DNA of 64,000 bases from NCBI GenBank assembly GCA_018873245.2, contig JAEMBT020000002.1:3280001-3344000 (forward strand), read 5' to 3'. The notes below the pieces were generated by a model. The model was not told where the DNA came from. It saw only the letters and a program-made list of their open reading frames with translations, and made no database searches. The DNA is from Archegozetes longisetosus (Eukaryota; Arthropoda; Arachnida; Sarcoptiformes; Trhypochthoniidae). This document shows positions 63,504 to 64,000 of this stretch, piece after piece. The stretch's first letter is position 1. The number at the start of each line of letters is the position of its first letter. The position numbers were made by a program, and so were the translations under genes.

Positions 63504-63733
63504 GTTTAGTTCACATGTGAAAGTGTCTTGTGTATTAAGTTGAAATTTCGTGAATCAAAATTGGTTTTGCTTTTATTTCCCTAAATCATTCGATATTTGA
63601 AATCTTTTTATAAGTTAAATAAAGGCTAGAGATTACAGCCTCCAGCTTAAGGATCGAGTTGGAGACTGGAGAGTGGGTCTAAAAGCTGAAGACTCCAACG
63701 TCAAGCTGGAGAGTTGGCATCCCTAATTATGAT

Positions 63734-64000
63734 TATTATCATATTGAAGAAATCTTAAACCCTATTGAATTTCCAATATTAGGTAGATATTCTTTCAGAG
63801 AGTCCCCCTAAGAAATTGAACTTTGACCTTATAGATTATAATGTTATGGTTTATGTTCGTCTATAGGAAATTGCGTAAAAATTTCTATTTAAATAATCGA
63901 AACTCTCACAACTGAATTGATTGATAGTTAAATTCTAACTACTTTGAAGCTTTACAAATAAATCAATATTATATTCTATAAAGTATAAAATAACAGCTTA
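63734..64000. other. Unannotated right edge
   Basis: A+T-rich, with no feature recognised. Confidence 0.4.

Larger units (their letters stand above)
62220..63733 (-). mobile_element. hAT DNA transposon with perfect 8-bp target duplication
   Basis: The element 62228-63725 is flanked by ATTATGAT (62220-62227 and 63726-63733). It starts TAGGGATGCCAAC and ends with the exact complement GTTGGCATCCCTA. Near the left end the minus strand (about 62490-62330) encodes an hAT C-terminal dimerisation region (QIFSVMKNLWTDEGNRL, a stop codon, then CTEFYHHISKGRDLI, KAAKSGKKYG). The right subterminal part holds AGCTGGAG / CTCCAGCTT repeats. It was later invaded by foldback element C (62803-63503) and carries a hairpin at 62663-62747. 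The transposase is truncated, so it is non-autonomous. Confidence 0.88.

Overview
The window is nuclear DNA of an A+T-rich animal (about 70 % A+T by eye), most likely an arthropod and possibly a mite or another chelicerate. The pointers are spliced metazoan genes (microsomal triglyceride transfer protein, sphingomyelin synthase, cathepsin L), GT-AG introns mostly of 60-240 bp, TATA boxes and AATAAA signals at eukaryotic spacing, and hAT, Ty3/gypsy, SINE-like and foldback elements. The assignment to a group is an inference. Exon models were built by hand from reading frame, splice sites and phase agreement.

Left part (1-24.4 kb, nearly all minus strand). The 5' part of an MTP gene runs off the left edge (exons 2362-2308 and 544-165). 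A complete sphingomyelin synthase gene follows (five coding exons, 10812-4843), with a probable non-coding first exon and promoter near 18.7-19.2 kb. A single-exon, bacterial-type GNAT acetyltransferase lies at 24350-23802. The rest is long introns and A+T-rich intergenic DNA.

Middle (28-41 kb) is a transposon graveyard: a decayed hAT element (28382-29795), a broken minus-strand Ty3/gypsy retrotransposon (about 31.1-39.15 kb) with two later foldback insertions (35011-35638 and 37806-38465, each flanked by a 9-bp target duplication), two copies of a SINE-like repeat, and a further foldback element near 40.5-41.0 kb.

Right part (43-64 kb) has small genes: a two-exon 99-residue protein, a secreted histidine-rich protein with a TATA box, a complete three-exon cathepsin L, fragments of unidentified multi-exon genes at 48-50 kb (one with an apparent 20-nt intron), a plus-strand single-exon two-TM protein, a 530-bp inverted-repeat element, the 3' end of an unidentified gene (61526-59633), and a hAT copy with a perfect 8-bp target duplication (62220-63733) that carries another foldback element with its own 8-bp duplication.

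The genes do not form one pathway. The most unusual material is the set of foldback elements whose tips are tandem arrays of about 15-bp units, the possible 20-nt intron, and the bacterial-type acetyltransferase.
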